NCBI GenBank assembly: GCA_025354645.1
Contig: JANXML010000224.1
Location: 1 to 46,640 of the forward strand
Direction: 5' to 3'
DNA from: Arcicella sp.
GTDB taxonomy: Bacteria; Bacteroidota; Bacteroidia; Cytophagales; Spirosomataceae
DNA length: 46,640 nt
The notes beneath the pieces were generated by a model that did not search any database, was not told the DNA's origin, and saw only the letters and a program-made list of their open reading frames with translations. Positions 17,048-24,536 of the stretch are shown piece by piece. The translations under genes were made by a program, and so were the position numbers. How positions within the stretch are numbered: the stretch's first letter is position 1; each line of letters starts with the position of its first letter.

Positions 17048-18712
17048 TTATCCCATCACCGATTTTGTTATTCCTGATAAAATTCCCTTCCAAAGTGTAT
17101 AAAAAAAAGGTTTTGTTGGGATTCTTTCATATTCAATAGTTATAATTCTAATGGGTTTTTTGCCAATGGGATTAGCGTCTTTTATCACAAATTGATTCGC
17201 AAGAAACGATAATAATTTCTTCTTTTTCAAACCTGGTTCATCTCCTTTTTTCAAAAGTGTTATGTTCAAATCTTGGTATAACATCGTTGCAGAGCCTTTC
17301 AATCCATATTTGTCTCCTTTCAAATTACAAGTAAATTCATTAAGCGTTCCTTTTTCAGCACGGGCAAAACCCAAAGACGATGTAATTTGGTTGAGGTGAG
17401 AAATCTCCATTTTTTTCACATTTCCCACGAACAAAAAATCACTTTTCGGAGCCATCATATCAAAGTCAAATCTTAAAGTAATTTCTGCTTTGTTCATCAA
17501 ATAACCGTTGAAAACTACTTGGCAATTTGGGTTATTTTTTAAAGTGAGCGTATCATTAGTAAAGTTTTTTATTTTACCCGTAACTTTTTTAAAAATTACA
17601 TTCCCAGTTAATTTTGTCTCAGGATTATATTCAGAATAAGATATATTGAAATTCCTCATTTTGACGGTATCAATCATAAATTTAAGGTTCCAGTCTCTGA
17701 ATGCTTCATGCGGAAAAGGGCGATATGGAGACTTTGGAGGCACATTAAATATTCTTGTATCCGTGAAAACCCTCACATTTCCTTGATTAATATTCATAGA
17801 TTCGGCGTATATTTTTTTCTCTTTAAAGAGTTTTTCAATATCAATTTCCTTCAAATTTATATCGTTAAAAATTATTCCAATACGGTCGTCCCCGTTGGTA
17901 TGAACGCTATAATCCATTTCTTTATAACGAGGTTGAACCACCAAATGCTTCACGGAAAGGGAACGAGTTTTTGTCGAGAAAAGCAATTCATTAACTTTTA
18001 TCGTATTAAGCGAATCTTGTGAAGGAATTTGCACCTTTTTCAAACTGAAAACACATTCTTTTGTATAATAAAAACGCTTTTTATCTTTATCAGAAGTTGA
18101 ATCAATTAATAAGTCAGAAATCTCTAAATCAAGATTTTCTACCTTACTAACATGAGGTTTATTCGGTTTAGCTCGGTTGTGATAGGTAAAATTGATATTC
18201 TGAAAAACTATTTTATTTACCGCAAATGATTTAACAAATTTTGATATAATCTGGTAAGGAGATTTTACTGTTTTCAGGGAATTATATGGTTGTTTTTCAT
18301 GTAATAATTCCACATCTGGGTCAATAATAGAGATTGTTCCTAATTCAAGTTTTTCAGAAAAAAAGATAGTCCAAGGATGTAAACCAGATAGTTTTATCTT
18401 ATTTACTTTACCTTGATAGATGTTATCAGGCAATTTTTTTTCTGTTTTTAGGCTTTTATATAAGTTTGAATCCGCACGCCAAACAACGCCTAAAACCTCC
18501 GCATTGCCCGAGATTAAATTATAGTTAATATCCTTAAAGTCAAGATGATATAGACTATCGGTTGATTCTAAAACAGCGGTTTTAATACGCTTTGAGAGTG
18601 TTGGTTTTATGCTCCAAAAACCAATGGTGGATACTATCAATAAAAGCCCAAAAATTCCAATCACTGTGAATATTAGTGCTTTTTTAAAGCCTGTTTTATT
18701 GCCTTTTTCCAT
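17048..18712 (-). CDS. AsmA-like inner-membrane-anchored protein (DUF748-like)
   Basis: A 554-residue protein with one N-terminal membrane helix (ALIFTVIGIFGLLLIVSTIGFW, about residues 13-34) preceded by a basic cytoplasmic stretch. The remainder is periplasmic and rich in beta strands (YHLDFKDINYNLISGNAEVL, KLELGTISIIDPDVELLHEK), ending with TLWKGILSGITKS. This architecture resembles the AsmA/TamB/DUF748 superfamily, envelope proteins linked to lipid transport or outer-membrane homeostasis. I do not recognise a more specific subfamily. It is monocistronic on the minus strand; a hairpin lies in its leader at 18766-18792. Proximity to tamB/tamL fits an envelope role, but that is inference. Confidence 0.65.
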   Translation of the reverse strand: MEKGNKTGFKKALIFTVIGIFGLLLIVSTIGFWSIKPTLSKRIKTAVLESTDSLYHLDFKDINYNLISGNAEVLGVVWRADSNLYKSLKTEKKLPDNIYQGKVNKIKLSGLHPWTIFFSEKLELGTISIIDPDVELLHEKQPYNSLKTVKSPYQIISKFVKSFAVNKIVFQNINFTYHNRAKPNKPHVSKVENLDLEISDLLIDSTSDKDKKRFYYTKECVFSLKKVQIPSQDSLNTIKVNELLFSTKTRSLSVKHLVVQPRYKEMDYSVHTNGDDRIGIIFNDINLKEIDIEKLFKEKKIYAESMNINQGNVRVFTDTRIFNVPPKSPYRPFPHEAFRDWNLKFMIDTVKMRNFNISYSEYNPETKLTGNVIFKKVTGKIKNFTNDTLTLKNNPNCQVVFNGYLMNKAEITLRFDFDMMAPKSDFLFVGNVKKMEISHLNQITSSLGFARAEKGTLNEFTCNLKGDKYGLKGSATMLYQDLNITLLKKGDEPGLKKKKLLSFLANQFVIKDANPIGKKPIRIITIEYERIPTKPFFYTLWKGILSGITKSVMG

Positions 18713-18765
18713 TAATGATTGCGTAAAATTTTTAGATTTAAGTAGTAATTATATGTCAAATTAAT

Positions 18766-18797
18766 GTCGTCGAGGCAATAAGCTCCGACGACGTTTT
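18766..18797. promoter_or_regulatory. Hairpin in the leader of the AsmA-like gene
   Basis: GTCGTCG (18766-18772) pairs with CGACGAC (18786-18792), followed on the plus strand by GTTTTTAT. No plus-strand gene ends here, so on the minus strand it would form a 5'-leader structure about 55-80 nt before the AsmA-like start. A dispersed palindromic repeat is the alternative. Confidence 0.4.
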
Positions 18798-18834
18798 TAT
18801 AATTTTTGAATACTAAGTATTTGGAAAAAGTTAA

Positions 18835-18871
18835 TTCATGGCATGACTTAACTCATAAGTCATGCCATGAA
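18835..18871 (-). terminator. Perfect 16-bp hairpin downstream of the beta-barrel gene
   Basis: TTCATGGCATGACTTA (18835-18850) and TAAGTCATGCCATGAA (18856-18871) are exact inverted repeats around a 5-nt loop. On the minus strand the stem is followed by TTAACTTTTT, fitting a terminator for the gene ending at 18908. The 14-nt core AAGTCATGCCATGA is also found in the hairpin at 8909-8957. Confidence 0.65.
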
Positions 18872-18907
18872 TATTCTATTAATTAGTTTTATACTAACTC
18901 TTATTCT

Positions 18908-19684
18908 TTAAAAAAGACTGTATGCCAATCCAACTGCCAAGTTTGTTCCTCTGTTTCCAATCAATCCAATGTTAAAATTTCCGAATATACCAAGACGACT
19001 GACAAAGAAATATCTTGCTCCTGCTTGAGCATAAAAAGCAGAACCTGTATCGTCTAAAACTTTACCATACAGACCTCCAACATAGGCATCAAATTTATTA
19101 GATGAGCTTCTGATATCACCCGTAAAATGATAATTCAATCCTACTCCAAACAATCCATCTCTGTATTTAACGCCATCCGTGGTTTTACTACCATACCAAG
19201 TTCTGACTTCTACACCAATATTTCTTCCTATTCCATATTCACCCACGAGCATAATTGGCAATAGGTCTTTCTGATAAACAATGCCCGCCCCAATTACTAA
19301 TGAACCTTTATGAAAAACAGCATCTGAGGTTGGGTCGGCGGTTAAGGTTACGCCACCATTTGGCGTATTTATCTTCGCCACTTCCGTAGGTTTACTTGGT
19401 GTTATTTTATCTACTGCTTTATCCACTGCTACTTTTACATCTTTCTTAACGGTATCAATTTTTGCAGCCACTTTTGCTTTTGTCGAATCCAATTTTATTG
19501 CCATTTTTGTCTTCGTTGAATCCGATTTTGTTTTTACGGTATCCATTTTTGCTGCCACTTTTTGCGTTTTAATAGTATCTACTTTCATACTATCCTTCGG
19601 TGTTGTTGTTTGTGCAAATGCCACCGTAGAAGCTAAGGATATTACCAATATCGATAGCTGAATTTTGTTAATAATTGTTCTCAT
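18908..19684 (-). CDS. Outer-membrane beta-barrel protein with Lys/Asp/Thr-rich repeat linker
   Basis: A 258-residue protein in three parts. Residues 1-24 form a signal peptide (LSILVISLASTVAFAQ). Residues about 26-100 are a low-complexity linker of imperfect repeats such as KVAAKMDTVK, MAIKLDSTK and KVAAKIDTVK, strongly charged and probably extended or helical in the periplasm. Residues about 115-258 are amphipathic strands ending in the barrel signature LAVGLAYSLF with a terminal phenylalanine, as required for outer-membrane insertion. Homology to a named family is not recognised. The linker resembles peptidoglycan-facing or periplasm-spanning segments, which is speculation. It is flanked by a strong terminator downstream and by the OmpA-like gene upstream. 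Confidence 0.7.
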   Translation of the reverse strand: MRTIINKIQLSILVISLASTVAFAQTTTPKDSMKVDTIKTQKVAAKMDTVKTKSDSTKTKMAIKLDSTKAKVAAKIDTVKKDVKVAVDKAVDKITPSKPTEVAKINTPNGGVTLTADPTSDAVFHKGSLVIGAGIVYQKDLLPIMLVGEYGIGRNIGVEVRTWYGSKTTDGVKYRDGLFGVGLNYHFTGDIRSSSNKFDAYVGGLYGKVLDDTGSAFYAQAGARYFFVSRLGIFGNFNIGLIGNRGTNLAVGLAYSLF

Positions 19685-19815
19685 TACTTTGTTTACGTTT
19701 ATATTTAGTTGTACATAATAACCAATTCAATAAATCGTTCCACAGTGCTTAAAAGCATGATTTTTATTAATTGGGGAATATTATACTCGATTTATCAAGT
19801 TCATTAACCCTTAAA

Positions 19816-19850
19816 AAGCAAATAACTCGAAAGAAAACTTTCGAGTTATT
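19816..19850 (-). terminator. Intrinsic terminator of the OmpA-like gene
   Basis: AATAACTCGAAAG (19821-19833) and CTTTCGAGTTATT (19838-19850) form a perfect 13-bp stem with an AAAA loop. On the minus strand it is followed by TGCTTTTTAAGGG. It begins 26 nt after the OmpA-like stop. Confidence 0.85.
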
Positions 19851-19875
19851 ATTTTTATAGGAAAGAGATTAATAA

Positions 19876-20586
19876 TTATCGTTGTGCAACTTCATTTTTA
19901 GCTGCTTGTTTTTTTAATTTATCGTTTGCCACAATAGCGAATTCTACCCTACGGTTCTGTTCACGTCCTGAATCTGAAACGTTTTCCGCTACTGGGTTTT
20001 TCTCGCCGTATCCTAATATTGTTAGACGACCCTTTGAAACCGAATTTACCTTCAATACGCTCGCTACGGCATCCGCCCTTTGTTGAGATAATTTCATATT
20101 ATAGTCTTCCGTTCCAACATTATCAGTATGCCCCGCCACCAAAATTTCTGTATCTGGATATTGTTTCAATGTCTCGGCAAACTGAACTAAATTAGAATTC
20201 ACTTTGGGATTTACTTTTGAAGAATTAAAATCAAAAAGTACGCCTGATTTCATAGTAATTTTTATGCCTTCTCCCACTCTTTCAACATCTGCCAAAACAT
20301 CCAAATCCTTTTTCAACTTTTCGGCTTGTTTATCCATGTATTTTCCAATAAAAGTTCCTGCAATACCTCCAACGGCTGAACCAATGATGGCATAAACCGC
20401 AGGATTTTTTGATTTACTGCCAATCACTGCCCCTAATGCTCCACCCGCTCCAACGCCAATGATTGCCCCTCGTTGTTCTTTATTAAGTTTTTTAAACGAA
20501 TTACAAGACGAAGAACCAAAAGCAAGAACGGCTGAGGTCATAATAAAAATTGTGTGTGTTTTTAACTTTTTTAATAAACTATTCAT
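19876..20586 (-). CDS. OmpA-family lipoprotein with glycine zipper (YiaD-like)
   Basis: A 236-residue protein. The lipobox is FGSSSC with Cys28. A glycine-zipper segment follows (IIGVGAGGALGAVIGSKSK and IIGSAVGGIAGTFIGKYMDK, about residues 41-86), which is likely to insert in or lie on the membrane. Residues about 115-225 are the OmpA C-terminal peptidoglycan-binding domain, with VLFDFNSSKVNP, VAGHTDNVGTEDYNMKLSQQ and REQNRRVEF; the diaminopimelate-binding Asp and Arg are present. The arrangement matches the YiaD family, tethering the outer membrane to the cell wall. It is monocistronic by structure, with a 13-bp terminator after it. It lies in the run of envelope-stress-type genes transcribed on the minus strand. 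Confidence 0.9.
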   Translation of the reverse strand: MNSLLKKLKTHTIFIMTSAVLAFGSSSCNSFKKLNKEQRGAIIGVGAGGALGAVIGSKSKNPAVYAIIGSAVGGIAGTFIGKYMDKQAEKLKKDLDVLADVERVGEGIKITMKSGVLFDFNSSKVNPKVNSNLVQFAETLKQYPDTEILVAGHTDNVGTEDYNMKLSQQRADAVASVLKVNSVSKGRLTILGYGEKNPVAENVSDSGREQNRRVEFAIVANDKLKKQAAKNEVAQR

Positions 20587-20739
20587 CGCTGTTTGTTATT
20601 TGGTTTGTAAGAAATATTTAAAATAGTATTCCAGCAACATAATTAACAAATAATTTTTTAAGTAACTGATTATTAAATCTTTGTAAAATTATATAAAGAT
20701 TATTTAGGGGTTATTATTCTACATATTGGGGTAAAACTT

Positions 20740-21216
20740 TTACTTTCTTCTTAAAATTGGAATATTTTCAAGCAAAGTATTTTCTACATTTACGAAGGCT
20801 GCTTGAAGATTATTCAAATGTCTCATTAAAATATCTCTGAGATAGGGAAGTGTTTTGATTTCTAAAACTTCTAACATTTTTTTATAAGTCTTCACCAAAT
20901 ATTCATCCCCAAACTGACAAGATACCATTACAGTTCTTGGGTTTTGGGAGGCACGAGCCATACCAAAATAAAATTGCGATTGATTCATTTTCGTATCTTC
21001 AAAGTGCAAAGGACTTTCTGCATTTTCTACGGCATCCATCAACGGATTCAATTCTTCAATAATTGTAGCAGATTCTTCTATTTGGGCTTTGAAATAAGGT
21101 TGGAGTTCGGGATTGTGAATCATATTAATCAGTTTTCGATACACCTCAATCCGATACTCATTAATCTTGAAAATGCTAATTAATCCTTTCAAGATTTCTT
21201 CGCTCTTGATTTTCAT
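20740..21216 (-). CDS. PA2169-like four-helix-bundle protein (DUF2383), divergent paralogue
   Basis: A 158-residue, all-helical protein with no signal peptide. It aligns in layout with the next gene upstream: N-terminal helix pair (GLISIFKINEYRIEVYRKL), an acidic EELNPLMDAVENAES turn, the family-specific VSCQFGDEYLVKTYKKMLE (compare SSCEFGDQTAIKAYDTAL in the neighbour) and a final helix HLNNLQAAF. These are ferritin-like DUF2383 proteins, commonly induced with stress genes; no activity is established. It lacks a clear set of metal-binding Glu/His, so iron storage is not supported. It follows the other DUF2383 gene after a terminator, so the pair is probably expressed separately. Confidence 0.75.
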   Translation of the reverse strand: MKIKSEEILKGLISIFKINEYRIEVYRKLINMIHNPELQPYFKAQIEESATIIEELNPLMDAVENAESPLHFEDTKMNQSQFYFGMARASQNPRTVMVSCQFGDEYLVKTYKKMLEVLEIKTLPYLRDILMRHLNNLQAAFVNVENTLLENIPILRRK

Positions 21217-21270
21217 GATTTTAAAATTTTAATGTGTGTTATCTAACTTTGATTGGTACGTAGATACAGA

Positions 21271-21302
21271 AAAATGCCAAAACGATTGTCTTGGCATTCT
21301 TT
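21271..21302 (-). terminator. Terminator between the two DUF2383 genes
   Basis: AATGCCAA (21273-21280) pairs with TTGGCATT (21291-21298) across a 10-nt loop; on the minus strand the stem is followed by TTTCTG. It begins 32 nt after the stop of the gene ending at 21334. Confidence 0.7.
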
Positions 21303-21333
21303 AATAAAAAACAAGGTATTTATTCTACTAAAA

Positions 21334-21837
21334 TTAGTATTTGTCTTGACCACTCAATGTCTCTTGTTCAGATTTTGCATGATGCTCTAAATTTTTCAAA
21401 GATTGAACAACTTTCAAAGATTCTGCAATTGAAGAACGTTGAGCGTTTAACAAACTCATGAAATCAGGAGATGCTTGTACTTTATCCAAAGCCAGAGCAG
21501 TGTCATAAGCCTTAATCGCTGTTTGATCACCAAATTCGCATGAACTCAAAATTGTTTCACGGTTGTTTGAAGAAATGGCAGCTTTAAAATCTAACCAAGC
21601 TTGATGAATCTTGCCCGTAAATGTACTTCCTGTTGCAGGGTCACCACCAAATTTCTCAACATGTGCCGACAAATCATCCGCAAAGTGTTCACTTTCATTA
21701 ACCATTCCCTGGAAAAGTCCTTTCAAATCTCCGCCATCTATGTCTTCTGCGGCTTTTTTATAGCCATCTATTCGACTATAATTAATCTCAATCAACTCAT
21801 TCAGAGCAGTCAAGAGAATGTCATATTGTGTTGTCAT
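21334..21837 (-). CDS. PA2169 family four-helix-bundle protein (DUF2383)
   Basis: A 167-residue protein with the standard family features: LTALNELIEINYSRIDGYKK at the N-terminus, GGDLKGLFQGMVNESEHFAD, FGGDPATGSTFTGKIHQAWL, and SSCEFGDQTAIKAYDTAL. This is a close match to the DUF2383/PA2169 consensus, a ferritin-like four-helix bundle of unknown activity often found beside CsbD- and YtxH-like stress proteins, as here. No signal peptide, so cytoplasmic. It has a diverged paralogue immediately downstream and a LEA-like gene immediately upstream (gap about 76 nt), which suggests a shared stress response. Confidence 0.88.
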   Translation of the reverse strand: MTTQYDILLTALNELIEINYSRIDGYKKAAEDIDGGDLKGLFQGMVNESEHFADDLSAHVEKFGGDPATGSTFTGKIHQAWLDFKAAISSNNRETILSSCEFGDQTAIKAYDTALALDKVQASPDFMSLLNAQRSSIAESLKVVQSLKNLEHHAKSEQETLSGQDKY

Positions 21838-21913
21838 GATGAAATGTAGAGTTTACTGTTTAAATTGTAAACACTGTTTTTAGTTTATTGATGAGGTATA
21901 ATAATCTTATTCT

Positions 21914-22231
21914 TTAACTTAAAGCGGCTTTTGCCTTTGCCTTTAATTCATCGTATTTGTCACTAATCTTGTCGCCAATTTCTTCGGCTTTATCTTTAGC
22001 GTCATCATACATATCACCCGCTTTATCTTTCACGTTTTCCCATGTATCCGAAGCATCATCTTTCAAGTCTTCTGCCTTATCAGATGCGTTATCGACTAAA
22101 TTTACTGCTCCTAATTTCACATCAGAAACTGTTTCTTTTACTTGTGCCCCTACAACATCAGCTTTCTTGTCTAAAGTGTCCATGTGGCGTTGTGCTGCTT
22201 CTTTTTCGAGTTGTTCTTTCGTATTTTCCAT
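21914..22231 (-). CDS. LEA/CsbD-like amphipathic helical protein
   Basis: A 105-residue, extremely hydrophilic protein with almost no aromatic residues apart from Tyr in SDKYDELKAKAKAAL and MYDDAKDKA. Its sequence is a run of roughly 11-residue amphipathic repeats with the pattern D-K-A-x-D-x-K-D (DNASDKAEDLKDDASDTW, DKAGDMYDDAKDKAEEIGDK). This resembles group-3 LEA or CsbD/YtxH-tail proteins, which are disordered in water and fold on drying or membrane contact. No signal peptide or membrane helix is present. A protective role under desiccation or osmotic stress is inferred from composition. It starts 16 nt after the single-helix membrane protein gene, so the two are likely co-transcribed. 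Confidence 0.7.
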   Translation of the reverse strand: MENTKEQLEKEAAQRHMDTLDKKADVVGAQVKETVSDVKLGAVNLVDNASDKAEDLKDDASDTWENVKDKAGDMYDDAKDKAEEIGDKISDKYDELKAKAKAALS

Positions 22232-22247
22232 TGTTATTGTTTATTAA

Positions 22248-22487
22248 TTATCGTTTTAAAGTATCTGATTTTGTAACTATTTCTGTGTCTTGTGGCGATA
22301 CAACGCCCATATTATTTCTGTTATCTTTACTGTGTGAAGACCAAAAACCTCCAATGAATGCTATTGCTACTAAACCAGCTAAAATTGCCATAAATAAAAG
22401 AAACATATTCGTCGGTTTTGTACTTCTTTGATTCTTTATCTCAGATTTCATCTCGTAATCTGCTTTTCTATTTGGGTCAATTTCCAT
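22248..22487 (-). CDS. Small single-pass membrane protein, unknown function
   Basis: A 79-residue protein from ATG at 22487 (MEIDPNRKADYEMKSEIKNQ); the frame is also open from an ATG at 22511, adding eight residues without obvious purpose. A charged N-terminal segment is followed by one clear membrane helix (MFLLFMAILAGLVAIAFIGGFW) and a polar C-terminal tail of about 30 residues. I recognise no family. The gene leads directly into the LEA-like gene with a 16-nt spacer, so they probably form one operon, and it lies just after the hairpin array at 22741-23040. Confidence 0.65.
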   Translation of the reverse strand: MEIDPNRKADYEMKSEIKNQRSTKPTNMFLLFMAILAGLVAIAFIGGFWSSHSKDNRNNMGVVSPQDTEIVTKSDTLKR

Positions 22488-22740
22488 AATATTAAATGTT
22501 TGTTTGCACATAAGTTATTAAAACTTCTATACCAGTTAGGATAATACGTTTATGCTTTTTATTTGAGTAAATATTTCTACAAAATGAGGAATGTTGTACT
22601 GTTTTGAGACAAATCAATGATGAATTATAGAAGGCAACTTATGAATTCATGTAGCTCTAATAATTTGCAAGTTTCAACCTTTCACACATTAATTTCTTAT
22701 CGACATAATATTCTCTAAGCCTTTTGAAACTGTGCATAAA

Positions 22741-23040
22741 AAAGGAATAGTTCAATGAACTATTCCTTTAAGTAAAATCCTAACTGCTTAATTAGTGTTG
22801 TTATTAGTAAGATAAGATTTTGAAAAAAAGCGTAGGAGATAGCTCCCCTACTCTTTCTGAAACCCCTTAACCATTACTAATTTAAAGTCTTTATGCTAAG
22901 TGATTTTGAGTAAGAAATAGGGGAAAATAATTCCCCCCTTTACCACAATACTAACCACTATTAAAATCTTTTAATTTACGTATATTTTTAAAATATGGGA
23001 GCATTAATATGCTCCCTATTCCCACAATCTAACCACTATT
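22741..23040 (-). ncRNA. Tandem array of four hairpin units (candidate small RNAs or stacked terminators)
   Basis: This 576-nt gap (22512-23087) has no gene. On the minus strand, four units follow one another: a conserved leader, then 11-15 nt, then a hairpin and a T-rich tract. On the plus strand, CTAACCACTATT occurs identically at 23029-23040 and 22951-22962, with looser versions at 22867-22881 (TTAACCATTACTAAT) and 22779-22793. Leaders are 78, 84 and about 88 nt apart. The hairpins are GGGAGCAT/ATGCTCCC (22997-23016), GGGGAA/TTCCCC (22920-22936), GTAGG-AG/CT-CCCTAC (22832-22851) and a 14-bp palindrome AAAGGAATAGTTCA/TGAACTATTCCTTT (22741-22769). The stems differ in sequence while the leaders are conserved. 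Strong T-runs follow the last two. Confidence 0.45.
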
Positions 23041-23087
23041 AAAAATCTACGTAATGTCTTATTGATGAAATATATTCAGAAAAACAT

Positions 23088-23543
23088 TTACTTAATATCC
23101 TCTTGAATGTTATCTATTTTTTTATTTAAGTCAGACTTAAATTCTTTCCAATTGCGTTTGGTATCTGATTTTAATTCATCGATAGAATCATCTAAATCAT
23201 CAACTTTGGACTGCATTTTGGCTTTACGAACCTTCCAACGAGCTTTTTCATCAGCAGTTGCTTTGTCCATTTTTGCATCCATTTTATCTATATCCTCTTT
23301 AATACCACGGCGTTTCTCTTCAATCTTTGCTGACATATTCATACGCTCTTGTTTGAAATCGTCTGACGCTCCATTAACACCTTCCTTCACGTCGGAGGCA
23401 ACATTATCTGCACTTTGCTCTACTTTATCTTGGGCATTCTGCGTTGATTCTGCAATTTCTTTTTTCTCACTACGTGAACATGAAGTCATTGTGAACGTTC
23501 CCAACGCAATAATACTTGCGAATACTAATACTTCCTTTCTCAT
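23088..23543 (-). CDS. Coiled-coil lipoprotein
   Basis: A 151-residue protein. The signal peptide ends in a lipobox (FTMTSC, Cys22), so it is a lipoprotein, with no clear residue for retention in the inner membrane. The rest is nearly all helix with heptad spacing (KARWKVRKAKMQSKVDDLDD, SIDELKSDTKRNWKEFKSDL) and a LEA-like stretch (DKVEQSADNVASDVKEGVNG) close to the signal. This resembles coiled-coil stress proteins of the sll1863 type; the family call is tentative. It starts 22 nt after the PorT-like gene on the same strand, so the two form a likely operon, whose transcript would run into the hairpin array at 22741-23040. Confidence 0.7.
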   Translation of the reverse strand: MRKEVLVFASIIALGTFTMTSCSRSEKKEIAESTQNAQDKVEQSADNVASDVKEGVNGASDDFKQERMNMSAKIEEKRRGIKEDIDKMDAKMDKATADEKARWKVRKAKMQSKVDDLDDSIDELKSDTKRNWKEFKSDLNKKIDNIQEDIK

Positions 23544-23564
23544 TTTTGAATTGATATTTGGTTA

Positions 23565-24221
23565 TTAAAAATTAAATCCAACTGTCGCTTGCAATGAATT
23601 TCCTTTTGCAGCAAATTTTGAGGCTGTATTAGCATCAGCAAATTTTACGTTTACAACATCGTTTACATTACCTTCATAACGTAAATCAATATTTAATTTA
23701 CCAATATCAAAACCCACACCTGCTTGATAACCCAACACAATACTTTTGAAAGTTTCGTTGGCACTTTGTCCTTGATATTCCTTTACGCTATCTCCTAAAT
23801 TTCCACTGTCCGATAATTTAAAAGTCGCAATTGGACCTGCATTGATTCTTAAAACATCACCCAATTTGACACCAATTAAAACTGGAAAGTCAATATTAGT
23901 TAATTTCAAATCTATTGTTTTGCCATTTGCTTTACCGTCCTCAAAAACATCAAATTTTCCGCCTTTTTGCGATAATAAAATTTCAGGTTGAATAAAAATT
24001 GTCTTTCCAAATCTCATAAAAATACCTCCGACAAATCCATAAGCCCGAGTGTCATTTGATTTAAAACTAAAATTTTTCCCTCCTGATGACAACGACAAAT
24101 CGTTTCCTGCTACTTGTGATAGATTTACACCAGCCCTTAGACCGACTGTAAATAGTTTTTGTTGAGCAAATGTTGTTTCGCAAACCATAGCGAAGATTGC
24201 TACCAATAATACCTTTTTCAT
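23565..24221 (-). CDS. PorT-family outer-membrane beta-barrel protein
   Basis: A 218-residue protein. Signal peptide residues 1-19 (VLLVAIFAMVCETTFAQ). The mature part starts FTVGLRAGVNLSQVAGND, the opening typical of the PorT-like/OMP_b-brl_2 family, with further strands FVGGIFMRFGKTIFIQPEIL and IVLGYQAGVGFDIGKLNIDL, and closes with LQATVGFNF (terminal Phe). The family is a widespread 8-10 stranded outer-membrane barrel in Bacteroidota; few members have a known function, and paralogy with true PorT of the type IX system is not implied. It is followed after 22 nt by the coiled-coil lipoprotein gene. Confidence 0.85.
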   Translation of the reverse strand: MKKVLLVAIFAMVCETTFAQQKLFTVGLRAGVNLSQVAGNDLSLSSGGKNFSFKSNDTRAYGFVGGIFMRFGKTIFIQPEILLSQKGGKFDVFEDGKANGKTIDLKLTNIDFPVLIGVKLGDVLRINAGPIATFKLSDSGNLGDSVKEYQGQSANETFKSIVLGYQAGVGFDIGKLNIDLRYEGNVNDVVNVKFADANTASKFAAKGNSLQATVGFNF

Positions 24222-24325
24222 AGATTAAATAAGTTTATATTATGTGTGTTAATGATACTGTAATTTGAAGCACTAAAAAGCCGTGCCAGCAATCATAGTT
24301 TTATAGGTTTAAAGGAAGACTTTTA

Positions 24326-24502
24326 TTAACGTTTAATTTTCATTGAATTACGCTTAACTTTATTCATAAATGAGTCAAAATTATGATTTCCTCCGTTGAA
24401 ATTACTGATAGTACTATTCTCAATTTTGAAATGAGAAAGACCGAAAATTACAAATATTCCCATCAAAGGGATTGATATTAATAAAAACATGATAGGTTCC
24501 AT
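24326..24502 (-). CDS. Small membrane protein, 58 residues, unknown
   Basis: A short frame with ATG at 24500-24502 and stop TAA at 24326. The product begins MEPIMFLLISIPLMGIFVIF, one clear membrane helix, followed by GLSHFKIENSTISNF and a basic tail (FMNKVKRNSMKIKR). It sits between a PorT-like gene and a DUF5670-type small membrane protein, both on the same strand, and shares their style (a hydrophobic N-terminus and a basic end). I recognise no family. No ribosome-binding site is visible, which is usual in this phylum. Support rests on composition and context only. Confidence 0.45.
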   Translation of the reverse strand: MEPIMFLLISIPLMGIFVIFGLSHFKIENSTISNFNGGNHNFDSFMNKVKRNSMKIKR

Positions 24503-24536
24503 AACATTAAATGTTCAAGTTTTGGATAAAATAAAA

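Noticed and set aside
22741-23040. CRISPR array as explanation for the repeated units
   Set aside because: Only two leaders are identical, they are 12 nt, spacing exceeds 60 nt, the intervening sequences are themselves palindromic, and no cas gene is present.
24270-24289. A sigma-54-like -24 element (TGGCACG on the minus strand) upstream of the PorT-like gene
   Set aside because: The -24 half is good and the position suits a promoter, but the expected GC of the -12 element at the right spacing is TA, which is nearly always fatal for sigma-54 recognition.
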